Origin: Rutidosis leptorrhynchoides
Lineage: Eukaryota > Streptophyta > Magnoliopsida > Asterales > Asteraceae
Reading direction: 5' to 3'
Length of the DNA stretch: 64,000 bases
NCBI RefSeq assembly: GCF_046630445.1
Contig: NC_092333.1
Coordinates: forward strand, 715,286,001 to 715,350,000
Below, in pieces: positions 41,437 to 54,900 of this stretch. Made by a program: the position numbers and the translations under genes. Below the pieces are notes generated by a model. The model made no database searches, was not told the DNA's origin, and worked only from the letters and a program-made list of their open reading frames with translations. Position 1 is the first letter of the stretch. The number at the start of each line of letters is the position of its first letter.

Positions 41437-42606
41437 TGAGATGACCCGTCATAATCTATAAGGAAGAATACAATAACATATGAATTCATCACGAGATATT
41501 TGACCTCTATATGATACATTTTACAAATATTGCATTAGTTTTTAAAAGACAACCTTTAATTACATCGAAAGTTGACAGGTATGCATACCATTTCATAATA
41601 TATCCAAACTATAGATGACTTAATCTGTCATTTACTTAATAATGATCATTATTGAACTCAACGACTTGAATGCAACTTCTTTTGAAATATGTCATGAATG
41701 ACTCCAAGTAATATTTTAAAATGAGCTAATGCACAGCGGAAGATTTCCTTAATACCTGAGAATAAACATGCTTAAAAGTGTCAACCAAAAGGTTGGTGAG
41801 TTCATTAGTTTATCATAAACGATCATTTCTATTATTTTAATAGACCGCAAGATTTTCAATTCCATTTCTCATAAATATACATCCCATACATAGAGATAAA
41901 AATCATTCATATGGTAAACACCTAGTAACCGACATTAACAAGATGCATATAGAATATCTCCATCATTCCGGGACATCCTTCGGACATGATAATTTCGAAG
42001 TACTAAAGCATCCGCAACAATAGATGGGGCTTGTTGGGCCCAATAGATTTATCTTTAGGATTCACGTCAATTAGTAGACTGGTTTACTAATTCTTAGGCT
42101 ACCAAGTTAAAAGGGGCATATTCGATTTCGATCATTCAACCATAGAATGTAGTTTCAATTACTTGTGTCTATTTCGTCAAACATTTATAAAAGCGCATGT
42201 ATTCTCAGTCCCAAAAATATATATTGCAAAAGCATTTAAAAAGGGAGTAATGAAACTCACAATACGATATTTTGTAGTGAAAATATGCATACGACGGAGC
42301 TGAACAATGCAGGGTTGGCCTCGGATTCACGAACCTATATCAAGTATATATATTAACACATATAATTGTAATCAAGTAATTTCATTTATTAATCTTATAA
42401 TATGTATATTTTAAGTGTTGTAGTTATATGAAATTTATAATAAACCCTAATATATATATTCTATGTATATTTTATATCTTAAATTATATGTTATCTATAT
42501 TTATATTGTATACATATTTATAGTAATTAATATTTATACATATGATTATATATATATATATATATATATAATAAGTATTTTATTAAAAATCAATAATTTG
42601 TTATAT

Positions 42607-42689
<83 letters not shown>

Positions 42690-43003
42690 GTTAATATGTT
42701 CAATATATAATTATATGTAGTATTAATATAAGTATATTTTTTATATACATAATATTTATTTGTCATGAAAATAATAATAATGATAATAATAATAATAATG
42801 ACAGTTTCAATCATAATGATGATATTAATAATAATAATAATAGTTTTAATGATAAAAATGATAATTTTAATGAAGATGATAATTTTACTAGTCATGATAA
42901 TAATAATACTAATAATGATAATAATAATGTTATTAATAATAATAATACTTATAATAATAATAATAATAATAATAATGATAATAAAGATAATAATACTTAA
43001 TAC

Positions 43004-43074
<71 letters not shown>

Positions 43075-43148
43075 TGTAACCCTAATCATAATAATAATAA
43101 TAAATGACACTTAATACTTTTAGTAATAATAATACTAATAATAATAGT

Positions 43149-43234
<86 letters not shown>

Positions 43235-45691
43235 CAACAAAAATATTAGAAGTGCTACCTTAATGTAACAGGCCTTAAAAAAATAAATGCCTCTGCCAAG
43301 GCTTGAACCCGCGACCTCTTGAAACCCAACAACACACCTAAACCACTCGTCCAATATTGTTTTTCTGAATTAATCGTAACCCAAATAAATAAAACCCGTT
43401 TCCTGTTCTCTCCTTCTTCTTTAAATGAATTGGGCTTGTTCTGGCCCAAGAGCTGATATAACGTGGATCCCGGCCTAAAATAATTCGATCCATAACCATT
43501 TAATTAACCCACTTGCATCAATCAAGAATATAGATTCAAAGTTTCGTTCATAGTAAAAAATAAAAAATAAACAACGATAGCAGCGGCAAACACAACAACG
43601 AAACACTTCAGTTCATCTTCATCATCACAGGTTCATCACCTAGAAATCACTAACATCATTCACGTATCAAATCAAAATCCAACAGTAACCCTAATCACTA
43701 TTCATCGTCTTATTCATCTAATTGTCATCATCATTAAGCATCGATCATCACTATTCTCATCATCGTTATCACTTTCGTATCATCATCATAACTAGACCAT
43801 CTTCATCATCAACATATCCATCGTAATTACTAAAACAGAAAAAGACAGCAGTGGCTGCAGCAAACTAAACCTGCAGCAGTAACACGTAAACAGCAACACA
43901 GCAATGGTAGCGAGTAGTTTTAGAAGATCAACTAGAAACAGAAAAACGGGGAACGAAGGAAGAAAAAGAAAAATAATAGAAGAGGTATAAAGGTGACAGG
44001 TTAGTGGTGGTGATTTGGGTTCTATGGTGGAGATGGTGGTGTTCTTAACTGCGGGTATAACAAGTGGTGGTTGATTTGTAAACACATCAGTAACATGGCG
44101 GTTGTTGGGGTAGTGCTCGATAAAAAATGAAACAGGAACATATACCACAGTGAATGACAGTGGTGTTTGTCGATCAAAACAAAGAAAATAGCATCAGTAT
44201 TCGGTAATGTTGGTGGTCTTTTCGAAAGGAGATAAAAACAGTGAACTGTAGCAGAAAAATATTGTTGCAGAAGGTCTTTTAATGGTGGTTATCGATGGAT
44301 TTTAAAAGTTTGTTGGTTTGGGCTCGATTAGAAACAGTAATTACAGACGCAGCAGCGTTGTTGATAGTTCAAGCTTGATGATGGGTCGATGATGATGTTG
44401 TTGGGTGTTTGTAGACGGGTACAAAAACTGCCATTATCGAATAATAGGTTTATGGTGATAGGTGTCAATGAGTGTTGCTTCGGTGGTGGTTTTAGAGTGA
44501 TGGTAGCCGGAGATGGTATAGGGTGGTTAATAATGGCTCGATGGTGTATGCCGGAGGTGTTGGTGGCGGTTCAACAAGAGTTAATAAGAAGATATATGTA
44601 AGAATATATCTAGTGTGCATATGTTTATATTTTACATATGTGATATGTATATAAATTAAGAGATGCAGTGGGTAGTGGGGATGGTATTCTATATATCTAT
44701 ATGTTATATATGTATATTATATATATATAGAGAAAAAGTTGATAGAAGAAAACACGTCACAGTATCATCAATCTATAATAGTAAAGCATATACATATCAT
44801 CAGATAATTCATGTTGTGAAAAATTGACTATATAACATTGGATTCTTACATGTTGAGGAAACAAACATATATATAATCGACAAGCTGTAACAGAATTTAA
44901 AAGTGGGAGACACAAACAAAAATATAAAGATTATAATAATAATAATAATTACAAAAACGTGTGATGAATTCAAAAGTACTCAGTGAGCCAATGTTTTAAT
45001 TTGGATTCTAATTACCGTCAGTTTTAATTTTGAATTATTATATCGTGGTCCGTTGTTAATTTAGTGGTGAATAAAAAGTGTTCAGAAAAATCCCATATTT
45101 TTAAATTAACTATATTTATTATTTTGGTCCTTATGGTATACAATTTGATCATTAATTTATTAAATAAAAATTACATCAACTGTCCTTCTCAATTCTGGGT
45201 AAAATATAAAAAGTTCTAAAATTTAACAAACAGCTCCTAAATACATTTTTAATAAGTCTATAATTTATAGAACTCATTTCCGGATCACCGTTTATTTTAA
45301 AATCATATAAGTTTGAATTTAGTTTGCTTAATATCAATCGGAACATCAAACGAGTATTACAATCATTTAATATTTATTTTTAATATACTTTATTTATATA
45401 TATAGATATATTTTAAATAATAATTATTATAATATCCTATTTTTATTTTATTAATTTTAATAACAACAACATATAATCCTTCAAGTTATATTTCAAATTA
45501 TTATTTACATAAATTCACACATATCTATTTACAATTAATTGTTGGTGAATCGTCGAGCACAGTTAAAGGGTAATTGATTATATGAACACAGTTCAAAATT
45601 TTTGAGATTTCAACAATACAGACTTTGCTTATCGTGTCGGAATATATAAAGATTAAGTTTAAATTCAGTCGGTAATTTCCGGGTTTTCACA
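41437..45691 (-). repeat. 5' LTR of the outer gypsy element
   Basis: 4255 bp, uninterrupted. It pairs with 19464-19878 + 29485-30193 + 33959-36950. It contains (TA)n at 42612-42685, (AAT)n tracts at about 43005-43072 and 43150-43235, and a tRNA-like segment at 43287-43359. Short open frames inside have no protein features. Confidence 0.85.
43287..43359 (-). other. tRNA-like segment in outer 5' LTR
   Basis: Same sequence as 34563-34635 with one or two differences. It was part of the element before its insertion. Confidence 0.45.
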
Positions 45692-45720
45692 ATTCGATTT
45701 TGAAATATCCGTAAAAAAGT

Positions 45721-46068
45721 GAGTCGTTAATTTGGTTGTACAAATAAATAATTAATGGAATGGACCAGATGTTTGAATAGTTTTATTTAAATTTAAACAC
45801 AGCTTAAAGGTTGGATCTGAGTCATAGTTGGCGCAAGTTCGAATACACGGGTATGTTTTCTCAAAGATTCTGTTGTGGTGAATATTTGTGTATGCCCTAA
45901 GCGACTCGGTTTAATCCAAAGCACACACCGGGTACCAATGCGGCGATGGTGTATGAAGAGTTTCCTCCGAACACTTGTGAATGACAAATTAGAGTATTCG
46001 ATGTCGAAATAGTCATTAAAAAGTGAATCATTAAATTTGTTGTACAAAAAATAATTAATGGAGTGGAT
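45721..46068 (+). repeat. ~300-bp tandem repeat, unit 2 and start of unit 3
   Basis: Unit 2 is 45721-46023. Unit 3 starts at about 46024 (gaatcattaaatttgttgta versus gagtcgttaatttggttgta) and is cut at 46068 by a retroposon. It resumes at about 46470 (tttgaatagttttatttaaa). The spacing of unit starts is 303 bp. Unit 1 lies across the 26-kb retrotransposon nest. Confidence 0.8.
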
Positions 46069-46466
46069 TTTTTTTTTTGGCAAAAAAACCGTAACATCAA
46101 TATCTGATCCGAAGATCAAACAGTACAAACGATACAACATTATCCAACAACGAGCCCTAGTAAAGCTAAACAAATAGAGTAAACGGCCTCACCAACAGGG
46201 TGAAAAAACACGATAACTAAAAAATAAAGCTAGACTAAAAGCTATAACAATGGAAATATTATATCGAAAATACAAACTAAAGCTTAACAGACATAAACAA
46301 ACGGAGATCAGGAGAACGCCAATACCGCAACAATCCGCCAGGGCATCATCACAACCGTCACAAAAGGACCTAACCTGCAAAATACCAGTTAAACTGCCAA
46401 GGCTAACCCCAGATCTCCAACTGGGAGATCGTCGCCTGGAGAACGTTACGCAACCAGAAAGGAAAA
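46069..46466 (-). mobile_element. Poly(A)-tailed non-LTR retroposon, truncated copy
   Basis: On the minus strand it ends 'gatattgatgttacgg...tttttttgcc' plus A12 and shares 'gatcttcggatc' and 'gttggagatctgg' with the element at 14813-15812. It is 5' truncated relative to that copy. It interrupts unit 3 of the ~300-bp repeat. Confidence 0.65.
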
Positions 46467-46666
46467 GCGGTTTGAATAGTTTTATTTAAATTTAAACACA
46501 GCCTAAAGGCTGTCATTTCCTATAATTAAAGTAGAAAAAAGTTTTTCTACGTATTACCGTTGCTAAAATTACGGAGTAGACAATTACTGTAGAACGTTAT
46601 ATATTTGAGTCTAACTTCAACCTTGACCTACTACTATGACTGGCGTTAAGGTTACGCAACCATATC

Positions 46667-46674
46667 TATAAATA
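46667..46674 (+). promoter_or_regulatory. TATA box of an unidentified gene remnant
   Basis: TATAAATA in the context atatctataaatacacgtc, followed about 30 bp later by a pyrimidine-rich stretch (ctctgtatttcttttcactc) and 'gaattagggtttcg', typical of a plant 5' UTR. Confidence 0.45.
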
Positions 46675-48011
46675 CACGTCTTTCCACATTCACTCGGTAT
46701 CTCTGTATTTCTTTTCACTCTGTTCTCTTTTCTTCGCGTAATCAGTTTTTTTTCCCTTTAGTTTCTTTAAGATCTTCGAATTAGGGTTTCGTTATTTCAT
46801 TAAGGTCTTCAAATTTAGGGTTTTTGTTTTGATTCCAATTTTTTTTTTTGAATTTAGGTTATTTCCGTCAAATTCTAAAAAGTTGGAATTCTTGTGTTGA
46901 TTATGTTAAAGTTTTGGAAATTAGGGTAATCGAAAGAAGTTGTGCATGTAAGTCATGTGTCCTGTACAGTAGGTGCTGAGTTATCAGAAGAAGAAGAAGA
47001 AACGGAATCAGGTTCTTGTCACTCTCTTATGTTCTCTTCGCGTAATCAGGTTCTTTTTTCCCTTTTATTTTGTTAAGATCTTCGAATTTAGGGGTTTTTT
47101 TTTTTTTTTTTTTTTTTATTATTAAGGTCTTTAAATATAGGGTGTTCTCTTTATTTTCGTTACTTAGGTTGTACAAAGTGAAGGTTTCTATCTTGTTTGA
47201 TTCCGTTTATATCTTTGGATTTAAGGGTCTTTTTTTTTGTCAAATCTCAAAAAGTTGGAGTTCATGCGGTGATTATGTTAAAGTTCTGGATATTGAAGTT
47301 CTGCACATCATAGGTCATGTGTCCTGTGCGGACTACTAAAATTCTTATTGTAAGTTTATGTTAATTCTTGATATTCATATATTTGACTACCAAAATTCTT
47401 TTTGTTAAGTCTTTATATTCATATCCTCGGCAAGACACATCATCTTTAAACTCTTTTTTATATACGAGCAATACATCCAGTAAATGTACCAGTCGTTATC
47501 TTTCATATATCTTCAAAAATAGTTTTTCCTCAAAATTAGTCGCCATCTTCATATGTAAATGTACCAGTCGTTATCTATACCTCTGTATGCTTGTCTGATC
47601 GTTGATAACTCTTTTCTGTTTAACATTGTAACAATCATCTTTTTATGCAGATGTATTAGTCGTTATCTGGGCCATGCAGCAAAACTCTCAAGTCATTTTG
47701 TGAGTTATTTATACCCATTATCGTTGTCGGAGATCATTAGACAAAAAGGTTATATAATTATCCTCTAGTCTTTCCCTTATATGAATAGATCAACAACGGC
47801 ATTGTGCCAAAATGAACTCACCAAGAGGAAAACACATTGTAAACCGAACATCCTAATCATTTGGATACAACAAGACACCAGGTATTGATCTTGATTTCTA
47901 TTATCTTACGTCCTGTGAACTGTTTATAGTTGTTTGGTACTCTGTGAAATATTAACTGAAATATGATGTTTATAGGAAATAGTCTATCAACAGGATAACA
48001 TATGGAAAACT

Positions 48012-48764
48012 CAGGGCCGGTCTTGACAATTTTAGGGCCCTGACCGAGTCGGAAAAAAGGCCCTTAGTAGGTCACTTTAAGACTCTCAAGAACAATAGGT
48101 TAATAAACTCATTCCGCGTATTCAGAGTAAAAGTTAACGACAATTGTTATGCCAATATCAATACAAGATAATGAGGCTGAGCTTTTCTTCTTGTTTATCT
48201 ATATGCTACAAAAATTAAAAATGTATTTAGACAAATGATGAAATCGCTAGACCAATATCCTCGCATCAAGAATTTGTAAGATATACAATCTCCGTTTATA
48301 AAAATTGCAACGTTTCATTTCAAAACTTTCTAGATCCCTTTGTGCTTTCCAGATTTAGCTATACATATTTCATTGAAGGACGATTCACTTGAAGAATGAT
48401 ATAGAAGAACTCACCCTATGAAAATTGTGTCAAAATATCATTCAAGAAATTTGACTATTAAAGATTTTATATATATCCACATGTAAAAGAAACAATGTGT
48501 TAGTTGGAATCGTTTTTTCATCTCACATCGGTGGGTTTGGTAGAAAAGATACACTATAAATTCATAGGGCATTGGTTAAATTCTAATATAAAGTTAAGCT
48601 GGGCCTGACTCCCTTGGCAAGATTTCTCGTGGGCTAAGTAGTTGACTCTCAAGATTTCTCGTGGGCCAAGTAATTTGTGTCTATATAATAGAAAAATATT
48701 GGGCCCCTAGATTTATTGGGCCCTGTGCGGATGCACATGTTGCACCCTCTCTGGGCCGGGCCTG
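48012..48764. mobile_element. Non-autonomous hAT element
   Basis: 753 bp with ends CAGGGCCGGTCTTGA and, on the minus strand, CAGGCCCGGCCCAGA. It is flanked by the exact 8-mer GGAAAACT (48004-48011 and 48765-48772). An 8-bp duplication with CAGGG-type ends is diagnostic of hAT. No transposase was found. It splits one of the duplicated exon-like units. Confidence 0.88.
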
Positions 48765-50828
48765 GGAAAACTGAATATTCTAATCATGCGGATACAACAG
48801 GACAACAACAGGTATTGATTTTGATTTTATTATCTTACGATTTGTTGGCTGTTTTTTAGTTTTTTGATACTCTGTGAATATGTTTACTTAAAGGATGTTT
48901 ATAGGGAATGGGTGGGCGGCTGATACTTATGATGATGTTCAGGTAACAGATACAACTTCCGTGAAAACACAAGGCTAATCTCTTAAACAATATGCAGTAG
49001 TCTATAAAGTTTTTTTTATATATGTCTAAGTTTTGCATGTAGGTTCTAAGTCTTTTGCAGTAGTGTCTAAGTTTTGTCTAGGTTGACTCTCAGCTCAGCA
49101 GCAACCTCTGCACAGATGCTATATCAGCTGAGAAGGTAATCTGGATAATTGAGACAACTCATTGACTCTTAGATACTCTATATTAGCTAAAGATGGTAAA
49201 ATGAGTTGGGTAATGGGTTAAAATATACACTTTTTTATTAGTTGACAGTTGTAAAGAATTTATTAGGAGTGATTTTTGTTCCAAATATGATAATAAAACA
49301 TATGACTACAATAATCATGTAGTTCCTTTTATTCGATTTAACAGCGTCTTGTATATATTATATATTATATATTATGTGACGTTTAACCCGTTTTCCATTA
49401 GCTTGAACATAACAATTTGATCCGTTATAAAATAATGCATTTCTCGAATCAACACATTCATAACTAAAATGGTCACAACACTATAAGTATAGTTTTGTTA
49501 CTTGCTTCCTTTGTCACCACCCAAATGATTTTTACTCTCTTATTCTGATCGCATCATGGGTAGGGAAGCGTCTCATGATGCCTTGGGATGCACTTTGCAG
49601 TCAAATCTTAACATGGTGCACTTCTTGTTGATTCCAAGCTTAACCATGTATGCCTACTTTATACTTTGTAGGTTATTCTTGGTGAAGAAGGTGTTGCGCT
49701 TCCAAATTATTAACCATCTTTGACATAACAAAACAGACATGTGATGAAGTGCAAGCCAGTGTAGAAAAAGGTCTAGTGTTTTTCACTTGAAGGTTTTTTT
49801 TTTTGATTTGGCTTACGTATTACTCCGTATCTCTGGTGTGGAATATGGGTAAAATAAAAATGGCTTAAAAAGGAAATGGGTCAAATAGTTCGAAATGGTT
49901 GAAAGGTGATTAAAGTGTAATTCCAGTACATAATAACTTCCTTAACCATTTTGATAAAATAGTGAAACTATCAACTAAAATGATATAAAAATGGTCATTA
50001 GATTAGACACACTTACAATTCATAAACTATGTTGACCAACATTTTTGGGGTCAATGCCACCCAGTCCGACATGTTTTAACTAGTACAAATAGATAACCTG
50101 CCTGACCCACCCATCTTGTCACCTCTAGTTATTATCGGTGTGGTGGTTACTGCTTATATTATCAACTTATCTTCGAAAGTTTATTTATTGGGACAGAAAG
50201 GTACAATGGTGTCATTATTCTTCTTATAGAAACCATTCCCGAAGTTTATGCATCGTTGCAGGTGACTAGCATCTCTATATTTTAATTTAATTTATTTAAA
50301 ATCATCACAACCGTCTCCTTGGGCATCCACGTTATTTCAATTTTTGCCACCATTTATTTATTAGAGAAGAGGTCAGTTTATCATATTTTTGCACATGGGA
50401 TGTATGTATGGCTTATTTCAACTGTGAAGCTTCTCCTTTATCCTGGATTAGATGACTCGGAAGATTATTTTGACAACACAAAGAACAGGGAGAGATTTAC
50501 AGAACAAGGGGACACAATAAATTTTGAATCGGAGGTAAGTTTGTTTCCACTTTTGTTTTTTTTTTAAGTCAAGGCCCCAAAGTCACTGTTAAGTAAGTGT
50601 TCCCTGTCTTGATTTTTTTTTCTGTTTACAATTTTTATTTGTATATGAAGAGTCATTAGTCATCATGGTTTTTATTACTATTATTGAAGACTGTTGTCAT
50701 CTGAATCCGTATGTACTTTTTTGCATTTTGTCTGATAGATAGATGAGATAACAAGAAAGCAGCTGTTGAAATGTTGGGCTCTAAGCTGGTGGGAGGCTAT
50801 CAAATGTAATGTACCAATTGATGGAAAT

Positions 50829-50846
50829 ATATATATATATATATAT
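50829..50846. repeat. Short (TA)n
   Basis: About nine TA units in an intron-like interval. Confidence 0.85.
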
Positions 50847-51974
50847 GGTTAACTTATTATAGAGAAGAGATTTAATTGGTGAAATTGGAGCTCTAAATTA
50901 TACGGTTGCGTTGTTAGGAACAGTCTTGCAGAAATCAGGGCAGACGTGTTCAAGATTCATGTAATGTATACCTCGACTGTTTGATTAATTTGTATGTTTC
51001 ATTTGTTTATGGACCTAACCTAATAAAGGAAATCGGAAAGTGTTTAGATGTTTATTTTTAGTTTTAGATGGTTGTTTGTAGTATAAGGGATGGCAATTGA
51101 AACATTTCTCCTTCACTTCAAGATTGGATTCTCCCAAGGTATGTTACTAATAGATTCACATATAAGTTTATCGACCTGGGTAATTTAATACATATTTTCT
51201 ATGCCTGATTGTTGACTTTTGGTGCCAATTTCTGACATTGGAACAATCGTCTTTTTATGCAAATGTCTTAGTCGGAGTTTGTGATTTCTGGTGGTGCACT
51301 TTGACACTAGGAGTGATTTTTATTAGATACTATCTGATTGTCACTCCTTGATCATAATATCATTCATCTGGGTCATGCAGCAAAACTCGTTAGTCATTTT
51401 CCGAGTTTAATAAGTTATATTATTTTAAGCATGGAGAGACATATTACTAAATCGTTTCTGTCTCAAAATGTTGTTTTCTCATTTAATATTTTCTTGCTGG
51501 TGAAACTGTCATGCGAGTACGAAGGTGTTCTTCCAATAGTTTTTTCCTTCAAGTGAGGCAAGTTTGTATCTCATGAATCTCAGTAATTTTTTATTCTATG
51601 AACAGTACGGCTGACTTTATGTAGTGTAGTTTATCACCGTATTTTAGTCGGGAAGTCATTTTTACTAACCTGTTTTCGATCATGAAACATTCAGATTTAT
51701 GAGCGTGTATTGATACTGAATCAATAGCAGAGTCTGATGATGCCCGACTTGATTACTTTTAAAGAAAAAGGTACGATTTCCTGCGTGCCGCGCTATTCCA
51801 GTTTGTGTATGTAATAAACCCTATTATAAGGAAATGTGTGGATCCGGCCATGTTTCTTGTAGGTCTTTCCAAAAATAAAGATTCTGTTCAGGTACTTGAT
51901 AATTCTTGTAATGCAGTGAGGCTTGCTAGTAAAAGTCAAAGTATCCTTTACCTTATATAATTTCTGAAAGTTAT

Positions 51975-54900
51975 TTTTTTTTGAAAGGCAATATATTAAA
52001 AATCATAAAACTGTACAAAAATCGGGAGCCGAAAGGGGCAACCCCACAATAAAGTGAGCGCACAAGGCTACTATACAATAAGATGCTAAGTTAGTAACCT
52101 ACCAATATAGCTAGCCTATACAAGAAAAGAAGAAGGATTATGCAACCAAGAGTGAGTGCCAATCGATAGATTTCGATTTACATCTTTTTGCAATCCACTC
52201 AAAGCTTAAAACTTGAATCTCACTTAAGGCATTAGGAGAGGTCCAACATTTCTTTTTGAAAACTTGTTGATTTCGATTCTTCCATGTCAAATACCCACAT
52301 GACCATTTCACCGCTTTCCAAATCTTCGCACCTATTTCCGAAGCACCTTGAGCAACCAACCCACTAAAGAAATCACCAAAGCCCATGTTAGTAGGAAAGG
52401 TAAAGCCCCACCAATCATAAACTTTGGCCCAAATCTCCCGCACAAGATTACAATCAACAAGAGAGTGTTCAACCGTCTCGATGGAATTACCACAAACCGG
52501 GCAAAGGACTGTAAGTCAATACCCCGTTTGTCTAACTCCGAAAGCGTTGGAACACGCCCCCGTTTAGCCCGCCACACAAAAACTTCAACTTTTTTCGGTA
52601 CTAAATTATTCCTTAAAGTCTCACCACGGTTTACTCCATTTCCAAAGAACTTACTTTCAATCAACCTCGTCATAATTTTCGTAGAAAACACGCCCGAAGT
52701 ACATAATTTCCAACACCACGAATCTTGCTTTTCCGAGTGCAATACCACGCTACTGATCAGCTGTTGCAGCTCATCCAGCTCGCCGCTTGTTCTGCCTCTC
52801 GGTATCCTACTCCAGCTTGGTAACAGCACACTCGATGGACCTGCAACTTGTACCCGACTTGCAACAGTGGAACTTGGGTCAGATTCAAGGTGAAATAACC
52901 TGCTAAATCTATCCCGAAGCAGACCACCATTCAGCCAGTAGTCGCACCAAAATGAAGTCGAACAACCATTACCAATTACTCTAGAAAACGAGTCACTGAA
53001 GTTCACACCCAACGTGTATCACACCCCCAGTTAGGGCCTGGGTGAAATGTGACTTAATATCAAATAAACCAACATATTATAATACGAGAACAATACTATA
53101 TGATAAAAATAAACTTTATTGAGTACGCAGCGGAAAATGAAATGTCGTTACAATGATGGAAATTACAATAAAGTAATTGTTTCAAATGTAAGAATGATAT
53201 ATGCGATATCTCTTGATCCTAAGTTCAAGAAGCATCACATAAGCAGTAAATAAGTAAGCTTGATCAATCGGCACCTGAGACAAAACTTGCTAAAGTGTCA
53301 ACCAAAAAGGTTGAGTGAAGTTCATAGGTTTAACAAATATGTTTGACCTTTGTTTTAGACCACAAGATTTAGTTTATAAAGTTGATCTCGCAGGGACCAA
53401 AAAGTTATGCCAATTCGTGATATTTAGACTAAACGTTCAAAGTTTGCCCCAATGACAAGTTGTGTCTATACTTGTCGGTTTAATTTCATTATTAAGTAAT
53501 ACAAAGACTTAATCAAATGTAACGGGGACATTACTCCCGATAGGCCTACCCCCAATAATTAAGAATGCATTTAACGAGCAATTAAAAATATCACTGTAAG
53601 GACTTAGTCGGACATAGCCGGGTATATCATAGTTTAACAGTTGGTACTTGTGTCTAAATTGTAAATAGTAAAAGTAGCATGTGTCTCACTCCAAAAAGTT
53701 AAATAAGGTGAGCACAATATAAAGTGGGGCTATGAAGTTCACCTTAGTAAGTAGGAGAGAGTTTGTTATTCCTCGGAATAGAAGAGTTGGATGAATGTGA
53801 GCAGAAAGTCAACCTAATGACATTTAAGAGTAGTTAAATGTTTTGCCAAGTTTAAGTTAAGTTTAACTATGCAAGAGTTTAAATGTAGTTTGTTTTACTA
53901 AGTTCTCATTTTTGGTAAGTTTCCACTTTTAGTAAGTTTCTATTTTTAGTAAGTTAGTGTTGAACACTAGTGAGTTGTTCTTAATAAGTCTACCACTTAT
54001 TAAGTGTGTTAGTAACTAAGTGTATGATTACTATAGTCGGGTTTGACATTGTGCACCATACCCAAACATCTATTCCACCACCGAGTCACCAGAATGACCA
54101 ATTGTTACCGGTTGGCCCAGGATTTCTTGACCAAAATCTAAGTTTGGCATTCGTAATCCACAAGCGTCCCATAGTGGTACCAAGGATCACCCTAGGCCTT
54201 AAGTAGCGTTGACGTTCGAGTAATCCTCACGTTATCGTGAATGACTATTGTAATCGTATGTTATACTATAAGTAGTATATTATAAGTGTTAGTAGTAGTA
54301 TAAGTGTATAAGTGTTAAGTAGTAGTATAAGTAGTATTAGGGTTTTAATTAATTAGAGTAGTTAGGTTTTAATAATAAATTAATGATTAGGGTTTAAGTA
54401 ATAAATGTTTAATAGTATTATTAGGTTTAGGGTTTAGTAAAGTAATGATTAGGGTTTTAATTAATGTTTAGGGTTTAAGTTGTATTAGGGTTTTATTTTG
54501 TTTAATGTTTATGTATATATATGTCGTGTGTATGTATATATATATATAGTTTATATATTTTTTTTTATATATAACCGTATATGTATATATATGTATATGT
54601 TTATATTATTTTTTTACATGTATATGTATATTTATATTTTTTTTACATGAACAATATGAATGTTAAGATCATGCACGAATATGATTATGAATATAAATAT
54701 GAATTGAAAGAAAGATTTAAAAGTTTTAAGATTTTGGATCATACCTTGTTAATGATGATGAAGATTAACAAGAAACAAGAAGAAAACTTGGCGATGAAGA
54801 TCAAATAACCCAAATAATGAAGAACACGCTTGAAGATCTTGATGAACACGAAGAACAAGCTTGAAGATCACTTGAAGATGGTGGTGGTGTGGTGGTGGTG

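Larger units (their letters stand above)
46690..51958 (+). other. Gene-like region of unknown identity, decayed and internally duplicated
   Basis: A 5'-UTR-like start is duplicated: 46730-46965 and 47030-47335 share 'tcttcgcgtaatca', 'tgattatgttaaagtt' and 'gtcatgtgtcctgt'. A second pair, 47840-47985 and 48773-48905, shares 'caggtattgat' and 'atgtttatagg.aatg'. Exon-like pieces with AG...GT borders include GNGWAADTYDDVQ (about 48903-48941), VDSQLSSNLCTDAISAEK (about 49082-49135), ETIPEVYASLQ (about 50230-50261) and an open stretch at 50319-50534 ending TEQGDTINFESE before gtaagt. I recognise no family. The host gene may have carried on to 57.3 kb before the L1 insertion. Expression and coding capacity are unproven. 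Confidence 0.3.

Noticed and set aside
52348-52893. 181-codon plus-strand ORF
   Set aside because: Exact antisense of the L1 zinc-binding region, which is recognisable on the minus strand.
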